From NCBI RefSeq assembly GCF_023074175.1, contig NZ_JADPKS010000087.1, positions 1-50,167 on the forward strand: a stretch of 50,167 nt of DNA, read 5' to 3'. Positions 17,905 to 26,847 of this stretch are shown piece by piece (within the stretch, counting starts at the first letter, position 1; every line of letters starts with the position of its first letter). The notes under the pieces are model-generated. The model saw nothing but the letters and a program-made list of their open reading frames with translations. It was not told the origin of the DNA and did not search any database. A program made the position numbers and the translations under genes. The DNA comes from Bradyrhizobium sp. 139 (GTDB taxonomy: Bacteria; Pseudomonadota; Alphaproteobacteria; Rhizobiales; Xanthobacteraceae).

Positions 17905-18442
17905 GGCATCTCCTCCGTAACTGGTGGGTTTTTTCGCGCCAGCTCACATCTCTTGGATAGGAACAGCAAAAAGGCGGGCGCCGCTGACAGCTGTATTCGC
18001 AACCGGAGTAGCGCAGAATCGTCCGTTTGCCGGCCGTTCGACTTGGCGAACGGCGAATTTCCGCCTGGATGTTAGTCCCCTCAGCAAAAGGATGGTTCAG
18101 CGACAGATTGTCGCGCTCGGATGAGGTGCTTACAAGCCCGCGTCAAGGAGGTGGGCTTTTCCGTCGCGCCGAAGATCTTGGCGCGATACGGAGAAGGATT
18201 GGGGCAAGCCGGCTGCCCGAATGACCATCGTCGCTAGGTGCTCGCCCGTGGCGACGAGATGATCTGACGAGATGACCTAACGAGAGCGGCGACTTCCGCC
18301 TTTGGCCCCGAGCCGAACCGGCCAACAGTCATCGCCACGTCGGCTCTCGGCAGTACACCGGACCTGGATCTCCCTTTCCATCGCCGCTTTTGGACCCAGA
18401 GCTGACATCCCGCGTGGGTGACGGGGACCGCAGTGACTAGGA
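17905..18442. other. Intergenic region with a degenerate Bradyrhizobium-type repeat
   Basis: No gene was recognised. On the minus strand around 18284-18415, phrases such as ATGTCAGCTCTGGGTCC, AAAAGCGGCGATGG and AAAGGCGGAAGTCGCC resemble a dispersed intergenic repeat in Bradyrhizobium and Rhodopseudomonas genomes. That repeat translates spuriously as MSALG and similar. The match is from memory and approximate. Confidence 0.35.
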
Positions 18443-19420
18443 TCAGTCTGCCTGCAAACCGGCATCCTTGATTGGACGTTCCCAGCGTGCGATCTCCTCA
18501 ACCACATATTTGGCGAGGTATTCCGGCCCGCGCCGCTCGGGTGCAACGCCGACTACGCCGATGTCGTTAAATCGTGCCCTGATCGCTGGCGTATCCATTG
18601 CCGCATTGGTTGCCTCGTTGAGCTTGACCACGATGTCCTTCGGCGCGCCTTTTGGCAGGAAGAAAGCCGTCCAAGTCACGACATCGTAGTCATTGATACC
18701 CTGCTCGTGCGCCGTCGCAAGCTCGGGCATCAGCGGCGTGCGGTCGCGAGACAACAGCGCGAGGGGCTTCGATTGCTTCGCGGCCACACGCACCACAGAA
18801 CTACCCATGTTGCCGCACATGTAATCGATCCGGCCGCCGATCAGGTCGTTGGCGACAGGGCCGCCACCCCGATAGGGAACGTGCGTCACCTCGACGCCGA
18901 TCCTCGCGTTGAGCAGCGCACAAGCAAGATGCGTGGTCGATCCGACGCCTGCCGAGCCGTACTGCATCTTCGTGCCGTTCTGTTTAAGCAGCGCGATAAA
19001 CTCTGTGAGGTTGTTTGCAGGCAGATCCTTGCGGCCTTCGAGTACCATCGGCTGGTCAGAAAAGAGAGTGACAGGGGTGAAGTCGCTCACCGCATCATAG
19101 CGGTGTTTCCGGTATATCGATTGGTTATAGGCGTGGGTGCCAACAGTCCCGAGCAGTACCGTATAGCCGTCCGGCTTGGCATGGATCACGCGTTGGACGC
19201 CGATGATGCCCCCTGCGCCAGTCACGTTCTCCACGATTACCGATTGGCCGAGTAGTTCTCCCATCCGCGCCCCGATGATGCGGGCGATGGTATCGAATAC
19301 GCCACCGGCCGCGTAGGGAACCACCATGGTGATGGAGCGCGCCGGATAGGATTGCGCCTCCGCCGCGACCGACCAGACCGCCGCACCGGCAGCCACCAGC
19401 AACACAAGACACTGCCGCAT
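18443..19420 (-). CDS. Bug/TctC-type periplasmic tricarboxylate-binding receptor
   Basis: The 325-residue product starts with a signal peptide (MRQCLVLLVAAGAAVWSVAA, then EAQS). It shows the hallmarks of Bug receptors: YPARSITMVVPYAAGGVFDT, ENVTGAGGIIGVQRV, PDGYTVLLGTVGTHA and YGSAGVGSTTHLACALL. These are periplasmic binding proteins of tripartite tricarboxylate transporters or signalling systems, usually for carboxylates. The first-helix Asp (GGVFDT) that pairs with a ligand carboxylate is present. No TctA or TctB membrane genes lie nearby, so this is an orphan receptor, as is common in this family. The ligand cannot be predicted. Confidence 0.9.
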   Translation of the reverse strand: MRQCLVLLVAAGAAVWSVAAEAQSYPARSITMVVPYAAGGVFDTIARIIGARMGELLGQSVIVENVTGAGGIIGVQRVIHAKPDGYTVLLGTVGTHAYNQSIYRKHRYDAVSDFTPVTLFSDQPMVLEGRKDLPANNLTEFIALLKQNGTKMQYGSAGVGSTTHLACALLNARIGVEVTHVPYRGGGPVANDLIGGRIDYMCGNMGSSVVRVAAKQSKPLALLSRDRTPLMPELATAHEQGINDYDVVTWTAFFLPKGAPKDIVVKLNEATNAAMDTPAIRARFNDIGVVGVAPERRGPEYLAKYVVEEIARWERPIKDAGLQAD

Positions 19421-19527
19421 AGTGCATCACTTCCGGACTTGGAAAGCTCCGAGGGGTAGAAATTAGCCTATTTTGCACCGCCTGACACTTCTAACGACGG
19501 AGCTTGCAGCCGGAAATGTCAGCTCGT

Positions 19528-19753
19528 GGCCGATATTGTTGCAAAAGTCGAAAATCGAGCGACCCGAAAAATCTCGCGAAAGTTGATCTTGGACTTCTCC
19601 GCCGCTGTGTCACTTTTCAAGGCCACCACGGAGGTCCCTGGTCAATTTTGGATGAAACGATGTGGTCTCTCACATCGCGGCTCTCAAAACGCATCAGCGG
19701 CTCTAAAAAATTTCGTTTGTCCCCCCAAAAGGACTTTTGCAACAATATCGGCC
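19528..19753. mobile_element. MITE-like element with perfect 22-bp terminal inverted repeats
   Basis: GGCCGATATTGTTGC and the seven bases that follow at 19528-19549 are exactly inverted at 19732-19753. The interior is about 180 bp and has no intact transposase. The repeats resemble transposon ends with a TTGCAAAAGTC core. Flanking bases show no clear target duplication. It is a non-autonomous element or a deletion derivative of an insertion sequence, lying beside integrase relics. Confidence 0.65.
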
Positions 19754-19904
19754 CTTTTGCGACTTGGTCCGAAGTCCGCTTTTCCGTCGCTGTTGGGGGG
19801 TGAGCGGACGTCGGTCGCCAGACGCTTGATAGGTACACGCCCTAGTCAGTCACGTTCTCCCGTGACATCGCCGACGTCTTCTGCGGGCCATCCGCCCGAT
19901 GGCC

Positions 19905-20171
19905 CTATCCTTCCCTGCGGTCACCCAATTGGATCACATTGGCGCCGGTGAGGAATGCGGCCCAATCCTTCATTAGCGCCCGTCGCTTTTCCAGCTTTTG
20001 GCCTCGCTGATAGGCCGCAGTCGTCTCGCTCTTGTACTTGTGGGCTAGCGCGGCCTCGCGGACCCCATCCGGATAGTCGGTGCATTCCTCAGCCCAAGTT
20101 GCGAAGGTCGAGCGGAAGCCATGCACTGTCACGTGTCCATAAACAGTGTCCTCTCTGCAGCAGCAGAGCAC
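19905..20171 (-). pseudogene. Tyrosine integrase, C-terminal fragment (P4 type)
   Basis: The frame encodes VTVHGFRSTFATWAEECTDY and then REAALAHKYKSETTAAYQRG and LEKRRALMKDWAAFL. These are the box II regions of P4-type phage integrases: HGFRSTF with the catalytic Arg, ALAH with the catalytic His, and AAYQRG with the nucleophilic Tyr. Only about 80 residues remain. The 5' end merges at about 20147 with the end of the neighbouring frameshifted gene. It cannot be active on its own and marks an older integration or excision event. It continues leftward to a proper stop, so the 3' end is authentic. Confidence 0.85.
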
Positions 20172-20177
20172 GCGATC

Positions 20178-20791
20178 TTAGACAATCCAATTCGGAAGGT
20201 CGGGAAAATCGCGCACACAATGCTCCATGATTTTGTCGTAGATTTGCTGATCTCCGGCGTCGTGCGTGTTCAGGCACAAATAGTAATTCTTACCCTCGTG
20301 CTTAGCAAAGATCACCCACTCGCCAGTGATTTTGCCTTGCTGATCCCGCTTCTCGATTGGCTCGTGGGTTGCACGGTGCACCAGCTCTTCCATCATTTCC
20401 GGGGTGAAGACGCTCGCTTTCTGAGGGTCAATCACTTCGTTGGCCAGCTTCTCCAGCCCATTCTTTCCTAAGCCGAGCAAAATATTGTTCACCAAGAAGT
20501 GGGCTGCGAAAAAATGCTTGTGCCAAAGTCCTTTGAGGGGCGGCTTTTTGAATTCACTGGCTGGCTTGATGCCACTGTGCGGCTCGCCGTCCTCCAGACT
20601 TCGATTGATTTAAGGATGTCGCGCGGGCCGACCCCAAACTCCTGATCGAGGACATACATGTCGAGCCAAAGTAACTCGGACATGCGCGACGCCAGATCGG
20701 GGTCTGACACGTAGAACTTTCCGAACTCAGCAAGTCGATCGCTAGTGATGGAAACGTCGTGCCCGCGCATTTTGGCGGTCCAAGTCCTCAT
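20178..20791 (-). pseudogene. Unknown protein split by one frameshift
   Basis: The first frame (from 20791) reads MRTWTAKMRGHDVSITSDRL through GVGPRDILKSIE. The next frame continues SLEDGEPHSGIKPASEFKKP, LKGLWHKHFFAAHFLVNNIL and WVIFAKHEGKNYYLCLNTHD, ending DFPDLPNWIV. Joined, they make a single protein of about 203 residues. One base is missing in ATCGAAGTCTGG at about 20601, where ATC-GAN-AGT-CTG would restore the frame. The downstream part still has its own potential start at 20495. I do not know the family; the GKNYYLCLNTHD block with nearby His residues suggests a structured small domain. It follows the integrase pseudogene with 11 bp between, so it was cargo of that element. Confidence 0.72.
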
Positions 20792-20802
20792 GCTGCCCTC
20801 CT

Positions 20803-21393
20803 TCAGCCTAACACCTTGATCCTCGGAAACTTCGCGATTGCGTTCGCCTTCGCCTTGATAGTCACGTCTCCGTAACCCTCCGAGACATTGCGCGGCGCAT
20901 GCCCTTGTATCGCATCCAGCACGCGCATTTCAACGCCCTGATCGATGCCGACAGTCTTGAAGCGATGACGCCAGCCGTGGCTAGGACCAACGTTCTTATC
21001 CTTTACCACCTCGCGCACGAATTCATTGACCTTGTTCCGCGCCGTCTTCACCGCGTTGCGCACCCCTAGCTCACCGACCTTGGGATCAACGAACAGATAG
21101 CCCCCCTTGGATTTCTCAAATAACTCCAAGAAGCCCTCCTCGACGATTTGGCGATGGAGCACGACATCACGCGCTTCGTCTGTCTTCACCGGCCCCGCCT
21201 CGGGCGTCACATGCAACACCCAGAGCTTGCCTTCGCGCCGAATGTCCTATTTGCGAATCTCGATCATCTCTCCCACGCGGGCGCCCGTAAAGGCACACAG
21301 CCACGGCACCCACCGCTTGCCCGCCGCCTTGGCGCGAACGTCCGCTGGAATGCGCTGCACGAATGAAGGAAAACGAGATCCGTCCCGGCGCAT
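20803..21393 (-). pseudogene. Tyrosine recombinase/phage integrase with deletion and nonsense codon
   Basis: From 21393 the frame reads MRRDGSRFPSFVQRIPADVR, a typical N terminus of rhizobial phage-type integrases. It passes after AKAAGK directly into KRWVPWLCAFTGARVGEMIE, the catalytic box I with its Arg. The core-binding domain of roughly 200 or more residues has been deleted in frame. An in-frame TAG follows IRK (21249-21251; a Gln CAG is the likely ancestor). The rest is intact: HVTPEAGPVKTDEARDVVLH, GWRHRFKT (second Arg), QGHAPRNVSEGYGD (His and Tyr). A tRNA-Leu-like 3' end lies about 110 bp upstream of the start, the usual place for an integrase. The gene is dead as it stands. Confidence 0.85.
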
Positions 21394-21505
21394 CGGCCGA
21401 ACAACCCTGAACAGCAATGTTACACCCCATTGTTACACAGTCGGGGCCAACGCAACACTCTGAAAGGGCTTATCTATCTGGAATTGTTTGATATCCAGAA
21501 CTGTA

Positions 21506-21533
21506 TGGTGCCCAGGAAAGGACTCTGACCTCC
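21506..21533 (-). other. tRNA-Leu 3'-end remnant, probable attachment site
   Basis: On the minus strand GGAGGTCAGAGTCC followed by TTTCCTGGGCACCA closely matches the T-arm and acceptor end of bacterial tRNA-Leu (GGAGGTTCGAGTCC and TCTCCTGGGCACCA), including the CCA. No complete cloverleaf can be built from the sequence upstream of it. A displaced 3' tRNA end next to an integrase gene is the usual scar of site-specific integration (attL or attR). Confidence 0.5.
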
Positions 21534-21604
21534 AAGTCATCGACCGGACACCACTCCGGTCGAATCGCGCCAGTCACGGCGGTCCGCGCCATGCCTGGCG
21601 CACC

Positions 21605-21637
21605 AAAAAAAAGCCCGGCCTCCTCCGGAGGCCGGGC
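21605..21637 (-). terminator. Rho-independent terminator, minus strand
   Basis: Arms GCCCGGCCTCC and GGAGGCCGGGC (21613-21637) form an 11-bp GC-rich hairpin, followed on the minus strand by eight T residues (21612-21605). It would stop leftward transcription about 700 bp beyond metE and just before the tRNA-like sequence. Confidence 0.85.
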
Positions 21638-21639
21638 GA

Positions 21640-22326
21640 AAGTCACGCAGGAACGACGCTGCTTTACGCATCGCTCCAGCTTTCGTCGGTAGGGAGGACT
21701 TACCGGCGATCGATTTTCGGCGAGGGCATTCGCCGTCAAACAAGGAGAAACGAATATCACTCCGCGCGAAATCTGGAGCCGCTTGCCTTCCGCTCCTGTC
21801 GGAAACTTCACGACTTGTCCACCACTCGCCCGCTGTCCGGTTGGGACGGCAGTGCCTTGATCGAGCTGGGATCCTTCGCGCAAGCGGTTTGGCTGCCGTG
21901 CCCTGAAACACAAGCGGCAGTTTGCCGTCGCGCAGCAGCATTTGGCACGCCCCCAAAAACCAACAACGCTCGATTACCTTTCCCGAAGAGCGTGCCAGGG
22001 CGCGAATTTCGTATGACGTTCCGTAAGGACGGTAAAATAGATTGTTGTGATGGGACGCATCCACACGATGGATAAATGAAAAAGTAGGGCTGTGCTTCGC
22101 GTCGAGCGTTAATGACGTCGCAATATGTGACCTGATCGGACGTCGCCGGCATGCTGTCGGCCGTCGGGTCGAGAATCGAGCTTGTCGCCGGCTGTATGCG
22201 ACCGCCTCCGCCGACGCCAGCCGGCATTCCGAGGCGCTGGGAACTTTGAGAGCTTGCAAGGACATCGTAAGCCCCCAAAGCGCGTGCATCTTGTTCACAA
22301 ACGCGTTGGCGAAACGCTCCTCACCA
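21640..22326. other. Region downstream of metE without a recognised gene
   Basis: Overlapping open frames occur on both strands, for example minus-strand frames over 21537-22298, but none has recognisable domains or good initiation signals. Nothing else was seen. Confidence 0.4.
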
Positions 22327-24642
22327 TCATGGCTCAGCCCGCAACTCGCGTGCGGCGGCCACCATATTGACGAGCGCGGGACGCACCTCCTCCCACCTTC
22401 GAGTTTTCAGTCCGCAGTCGGGATTGATCCAGAGCTGCCGATCGGAAACTCGCTGCCGCGCCAACACAATGAGCTGCTTGATTTCCGCCGCTGCGGGAAT
22501 GCGCGGTGAATGAATGTCATAGACGCCGGGCCCGATCTCATTGGGATATTTGTAGCTCTTGAAGGCCTCGAGCAATTCCATCTTAGAACGCGACGTCTCG
22601 ATTGAAATGACGTCAGCATCCATTGCTGCGATCGCATCGATGATTTCGTTGAACTCGGAATAACACATGTGGGTATGGATCTGAGTTCCGTCGGCGACAG
22701 CGGAGGAGCAAACGCGGAAGCTGTCCACTGCCCAATCGAGATAGTTCCTCCACTGCGATTTGCGTAGCGGCAATCCCTCCCGCAACGCAGCCTCATCGAT
22801 CTGGATCATGGTCGCTCCAGCCGCCTCAAGATCGATGACCTCGTCTCGGATCGCAAGAGCGATCTGACGACATGTCTCGCTCCGCGAAATGTCGTCGCGG
22901 ACAAACGACCAGTTCAGGATCGTCACCGGTCCGGTCAGCATAGCCTTGACGGGTTTCTTGGTCAGAGACTGCGCATAGCGCCACCATTCAACGGTCATCG
23001 GCTTCGGCCGGGAAACATCTCCGAACAGGATAGGCGGACGAACGTACCGCGACCCATAAGACTGAACCCAGCCGTGCTTGGTGAAAGCGAATCCCAACAG
23101 CTGCTCGGCAAAGTATTGAACCATGTCATTGCGCTCGAACTCACCGTGTACGAGCACGTCCAGGCCGATATCTTCCTGCCACTGCACGGTACGGGCTGTC
23201 TCCGCTTTCAGAAGCTGCTCGTACTGCGCGTCATTCAGCGCTCCGCGCGCATGAGCCGCACGCGCATTCCGGACGTCGACCGTTTGCGGGAAGGATCCGA
23301 TGGTTGTCGTTGGAAACATCGGCAATGCGAACGCGACGCGCTGGACGTCGGCACGCTGGGTGAACGCGCTGCGACGGCGACGCATGCTATCGTCGATCGC
23401 GGCCATTCGTCCGGCGACATTCGCATTGTGGATCTCGGGCGATGTTTCGCGGGTCACGGCTGCGTCCTCCGAAAGCGCAAGTTCATCGGCCACCTCGGCA
23501 GCATGGCCGGCCAGCGCTTTGCCCAATATCGAAAGTTCCTTGATCTTCTGAACTGAGAACGCCAGCCACGTCTTCAGATTGGGATCGAGATCGGTCTCTA
23601 GCTCAATGTCGATCGGAACATGAAGCAGCGAGCAGGAAGGAGCAATCTGAACACGGTCCCTGCCCAGCTTTTTGACCATAGGGGCAAGTTGGTCGAGCAG
23701 CGCCGCAAGATTGGAGCGCCACACGTTGCGACCATCAACGACACCTAGCGAGACCACGAGATCTCTATGGACTGTGGCGACAATTGCGTCCAACTCGTCG
23801 GGTGCCCGAACCAGATCGACATGAAGCCCGGCAACGGGCAAGGCCAAGGCTGTTTCAAGATTGTCGCCGATAGCGCCGAAATAAGTGGCCAGCATGATTT
23901 TAAGGGCCGGCACAACCTTTGCGAAATGAGCATAGGCCCGGCGGACAGCCGCCCGCGACGCTTCGTCGACGTCCATCACTAGGCACGGCTCGTCGAGCTG
24001 AACCCATTCAGCACCGCGCGAGGCTAGTTCGCGGAGAACATCGACATAGACTGGGAGGAGCCTATCAAGCAGCGACAGCGGATTGAATGCGGGATTTGCG
24101 CTTTTGCCGAGCTTCAGGAAAGTGACTGGGCCAACTAGGACGGGGCGCGTTTGGTAGCCGAGGCTTTTTGCCTCCTCATATTCCTCGATCGGCTTTCGAG
24201 AGGAATACTTAAAGATCTGATCCTGGTGAAATTCCGGCACCATGTAGTGGTAGTTGGTATCGAACCACTTCGTCATTTCCTGTGCGGCTACGCCAGGCCC
24301 ATGCTGAGCGTGATCACCGTCCTGAGCGCCACGCGCCATGGTAAAGTAGGTCTTGAGCGACACAGGACCTTCGGTCCAGCCGTAGACGTCGGGAATGGCT
24401 CCGACCATTACGCTGGTATCGAGCACATGGTCGTAGAGCGAGAAGTCATTCGAAGGAATGACGGTCGCACCGCAGGATTTCTGCCGTGCCCAATTAGCGG
24501 CACGAAGTCCACTCCCCGCCTCGAGGAGCTCGGCTTCGCTGGAGTTTCCCGCCCAGTAGCTCTCGAGCGCGAATTTGAGTTCGCGTCGTGGGCCGATGCG
24601 TGACGTCCCCAGTGTCGCAACGGGAAGCGAAAGAATAGACAT
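22327..24642 (-). CDS. metE: Cobalamin-independent methionine synthase
   Basis: The 771-residue product matches MetE over its full length. The enzyme transfers the methyl group of 5-methyltetrahydropteroyltriglutamate to homocysteine, the last step of methionine synthesis, in the cytoplasm. Both halves of the double barrel are present. The C-terminal half holds the zinc ligands in HTHMCYSEFNEI (near residue 657) and NPDCGLKTRRWEE (near 741). PTTTIGSFPQT marks the start of the catalytic half. The N-terminal sequence MSILSLPVATLGTSRIGPRR gives the usual start. A cobalamin riboswitch lies directly upstream, so expression should fall when B12 is available and the B12-dependent MetH can take over. 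MetE in a mobile-element-rich region may indicate an extra or relocated copy. Confidence 0.97.
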   Translation of the reverse strand: MSILSLPVATLGTSRIGPRRELKFALESYWAGNSSEAELLEAGSGLRAANWARQKSCGATVIPSNDFSLYDHVLDTSVMVGAIPDVYGWTEGPVSLKTYFTMARGAQDGDHAQHGPGVAAQEMTKWFDTNYHYMVPEFHQDQIFKYSSRKPIEEYEEAKSLGYQTRPVLVGPVTFLKLGKSANPAFNPLSLLDRLLPVYVDVLRELASRGAEWVQLDEPCLVMDVDEASRAAVRRAYAHFAKVVPALKIMLATYFGAIGDNLETALALPVAGLHVDLVRAPDELDAIVATVHRDLVVSLGVVDGRNVWRSNLAALLDQLAPMVKKLGRDRVQIAPSCSLLHVPIDIELETDLDPNLKTWLAFSVQKIKELSILGKALAGHAAEVADELALSEDAAVTRETSPEIHNANVAGRMAAIDDSMRRRRSAFTQRADVQRVAFALPMFPTTTIGSFPQTVDVRNARAAHARGALNDAQYEQLLKAETARTVQWQEDIGLDVLVHGEFERNDMVQYFAEQLLGFAFTKHGWVQSYGSRYVRPPILFGDVSRPKPMTVEWWRYAQSLTKKPVKAMLTGPVTILNWSFVRDDISRSETCRQIALAIRDEVIDLEAAGATMIQIDEAALREGLPLRKSQWRNYLDWAVDSFRVCSSAVADGTQIHTHMCYSEFNEIIDAIAAMDADVISIETSRSKMELLEAFKSYKYPNEIGPGVYDIHSPRIPAAAEIKQLIVLARQRVSDRQLWINPDCGLKTRRWEEVRPALVNMVAAARELRAEP

Positions 24643-24754
24643 AGCTCAGACCCCATAATTGGGGCAAAGGCCATGGCGGACGCATGCAGCGAATATCGAG
24701 TGAGCGACAGCTGCTTGGCGCACACCGGGACACCCCGCCCGTGGACGATATATT

Positions 24755-24945
24755 GTCGAGGCAGGTCTCCTGGCTCGCGGGTCGTCGCTGCTGTCCGGCC
24801 TTCCCGAAGCCGCATGGCTTCAGTGACTTCGTTGGACAGCGGCTCGCCGCTTACAGTTGCGGGGGCAGCGCCGGCATTGCACCGGCTTCCCTCTTAGCTC
24901 CGGATCAAACGAAATCCGGAGACCACGACGGCTAGCATTATGCGC
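24755..24945 (-). promoter_or_regulatory. Cobalamin (B12) riboswitch controlling metE
   Basis: On the minus strand the conserved elements appear in order: a 5' stem near CCGGATTTCG, then GGGAAGCCGGTGCAATGCCGG, the core GCTGCCCCCGCAACTGTAAG, GTCACTGAAGCC, and finally the B12-box-like AGCCAGGAGACCTGCC. This is the textbook order for an adenosylcobalamin-class riboswitch. It ends about 110 nt before the metE start, leaving room for the expression platform. Confidence 0.95.
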
Positions 24946-24960
24946 ACGAGGATCGATCGG

Positions 24961-25640
24961 TCAACCTACTAAGTGTTGCCGCGATATTGCCCAAGCGATT
25001 GCGAGCTGTACCAGGTAGGCTACAACGGTCTTATTCCCGGCCTGGTAAAAACGCGTGGATCTGTGGAGCCTCCGCTTGTGAATGCGTCCGCTCAACACCC
25101 TGTTCGCGTAGTCGGATGAGCTCCGCGAGCAGAACGAACGCGCCCGGCGCTTTCGACATCTGCGTGATCGCGACAAAGCCTGGTCTTTTCCGTCAGCAGC
25201 TTCTCGAACTCGCCCGTGAGGAAGTTGCGATCATCCTCGGCCGGCATCCGCTTGATCACAGCGTCATGAGACTCCTTAGGAATTGCCAAGGCCGGATTAC
25301 TCCAGGATCGAACGGATGATCAGGTCGAACTGCCTGTGTTCGGCGGACCCCGCGACGAGCCGCGACTCGATCGCCTCCGTGGCTTTGGTCAAGATGATCT
25401 CCTCGGTGCGCCAAGCACTTACGTGCTGAGCGACTTTGGCGCGCGCCTCGTTGTCTCCGTCGCCGCTTGGCGAATAGTGCAGCCTGGACGTTGGCCTGCG
25501 CGACACCGCAGGAACCGTTCCGAACCTCAGGATGCACGCTGACTTGCGAAACTGGAGTAAGCGGCGAGAGCGCGCGCGGCGGGATCGTGCTATGACTCTA
25601 CGCTCCATGCACTTGTGCACGGTGACCACGGGCAAGCGGA
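24961..25640 (-). other. Degraded coding region, origin not recognised
   Basis: Short minus-strand stretches look like protein but are split between frames: DAVIKRMPAEDDRNFLTGEF, then FVAITQMSKAPGAFVLLAEL followed by IRLREQGVERT, and further upstream WRTEEIILTKATEAIESRLV. They suggest one or two decayed genes lying between metE and the sufB-like relic. I could not assign a family. Confidence 0.35.
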
Positions 25641-26015
25641 TGCCGAGCTTCTCGTACGTCTTCAGGATCTCCGGACCGATCTCGTCGCGCGAGGAGACCG
25701 TCTCTTCGGCTTCGGCCGTGACGTAGCTTTAGATATCCTGCAAGTCGATCTTGATATGACGCCCCTTCCACCTCGCCTTGGCTCGTCAGCCAGCGACGAT
25801 AAGCCTCGACGCGGCGACTGGAGCATCGAGGCGGCCTTTTCTTTTATTCGAGACAAATTTGACGCTGTCCTCTGACACAGCCCTTCGAGGGCTTCTCGGA
25901 GTCGATCAGCGCCTTAAGGTCATAACGATGTTGATCGACCTCGATGCGCCCCATGCGGTCGGCGGCCTCCTCAAGCTCGACATCTGCTACTTCGTTCGCG
26001 AAATCGAGCGGTGAA
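25640..26015 (-). pseudogene. sufB-like Fe-S assembly gene, 5' relic
   Basis: Reading across three frames on the minus strand gives RMGRIEVDQHRYDLKALIDS, SEDSVKFVSNKRK, RVEAYRRWLTSQ, HIKIDLQDI and DEIGPEILKTYEKLGI. In SufB the corresponding order is RxIDVDQYKYGF, SEDTVRFISAKK, RLEAYRRWL, KIDFQDIYYY and DPEILxTYEKLGI, so this is clearly the first quarter of a SufB-type scaffold protein. Several indels and an in-frame stop make it non-functional, and the sequence after EKLGI is unrelated. It lies just downstream of a nif-type ferredoxin gene, which fits a former Fe-S and nitrogenase support cluster. Confidence 0.7.
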
Positions 26016-26035
26016 GCCTTCTGGACGCGGGCTGC

Positions 26036-26239
26036 TTATGCTGTCTTAGACGGGACACAGGTGTCAGGCACCGGACAGACGACCGCGCATTGCGGCGTGT
26101 CGGAATGGCCCGCGCACTCCGTACACTTTTTGGCATCGATAACGTAAATGTCACGCTTGAGGCTGATCGCCGCGTTGGGACACTCGAACTCGCATGCCCC
26201 ACAAACGGTGCATTGCGAAGCGACGATCTTGTAAGCCAT
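26036..26239 (-). CDS. 2[4Fe-4S] ferredoxin, nif-associated type
   Basis: The 67-residue product begins MAYKIVASQCTVCGACEFEC and contains the bacterial dicluster pattern C-x2-C-x2-C-x3-C-P. A second set (KKCTECAGHSDTPQCAVVCP) has the eight-residue insertion between cysteines that is typical of FdxN or FrxA ferredoxins beside nifB. Such ferredoxins donate electrons to nitrogenase or serve in cofactor assembly. AAGGAGTCGGAAGGC precedes the ATG at 26239, supporting this start over one 25 codons upstream. A possible RpoN promoter lies about 400 bp upstream on the same strand. The downstream neighbour is a sufB-like relic. No nifB is present, so the nif context is a fragment. Confidence 0.92.
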   Translation of the reverse strand: MAYKIVASQCTVCGACEFECPNAAISLKRDIYVIDAKKCTECAGHSDTPQCAVVCPVPDTCVPSKTA

Positions 26240-26647
26240 GCCTTCCGACTCCTTAGGCGAGCGATGCCATTGGCGATCCCTTTCAAATGCCGTGCCAAAC
26301 ACAGACGCGCTCAATGATGGGCAATTTGCTCAATTGTGCTGTCCCGGGTCTGAGACCATGTTGCATCTGCGACAGCAACGGGCCACTTCAATTTCAAGCT
26401 ATGCGAGCCCTCGGGCCCTACTCCGAGAGCCAGTCGCGACTCGACCGCTGCGAGCTTCCGTCGGTTTGTCTGGCACGGCAGCGCGGGGCAAGCGACGCTC
26501 GACGATTCTGAAACCGGCGGCGCGACTAAAAGCCGCGAGCCGACGCACGTCTACGCGGACCTCGGCAAACCTCCGGTCACACGCCCTGACTGGAGGTTTT
26601 GTGCAAGCCTCGCTCACGGCTGCAACGTTAACTCCGCGGATTGACTC

Positions 26648-26662
26648 GCTGGAGGCGTGCCA
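26648..26662 (-). promoter_or_regulatory. Possible sigma-54 promoter, minus strand
   Basis: The reverse complement reads TGGCACG-CCTC-CAGC: a perfect -24 block and correct spacing, but a poor -12 block (CAGC instead of TTGC). It faces the ferredoxin gene 400 bp away. No TGT-N10-ACA was found upstream. Confidence 0.3.
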
Positions 26663-26847
26663 AAACGGGTTGTGCTACAACAAGCTTCAGCGTCGCTTCG
26701 GAGGGAAATGAAGTTGCGCCGGGAGGAGCGATACTGGCTTTGCAAAGCGACCGATTTAATTGCCGCATGCTTGGTGCCGAGTAGGCATGGCGTGCGGGCG
26801 AGCGCTGATACGCTTTGCCTGGCCGTGCTCAGCCACTTCTCATGCAG

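Noticed and set aside
21506..21605. A complete tRNA-Leu gene on the minus strand
   Set aside because: Only the T-arm and acceptor end match; no 5' acceptor strand, D-arm or anticodon arm can be paired.
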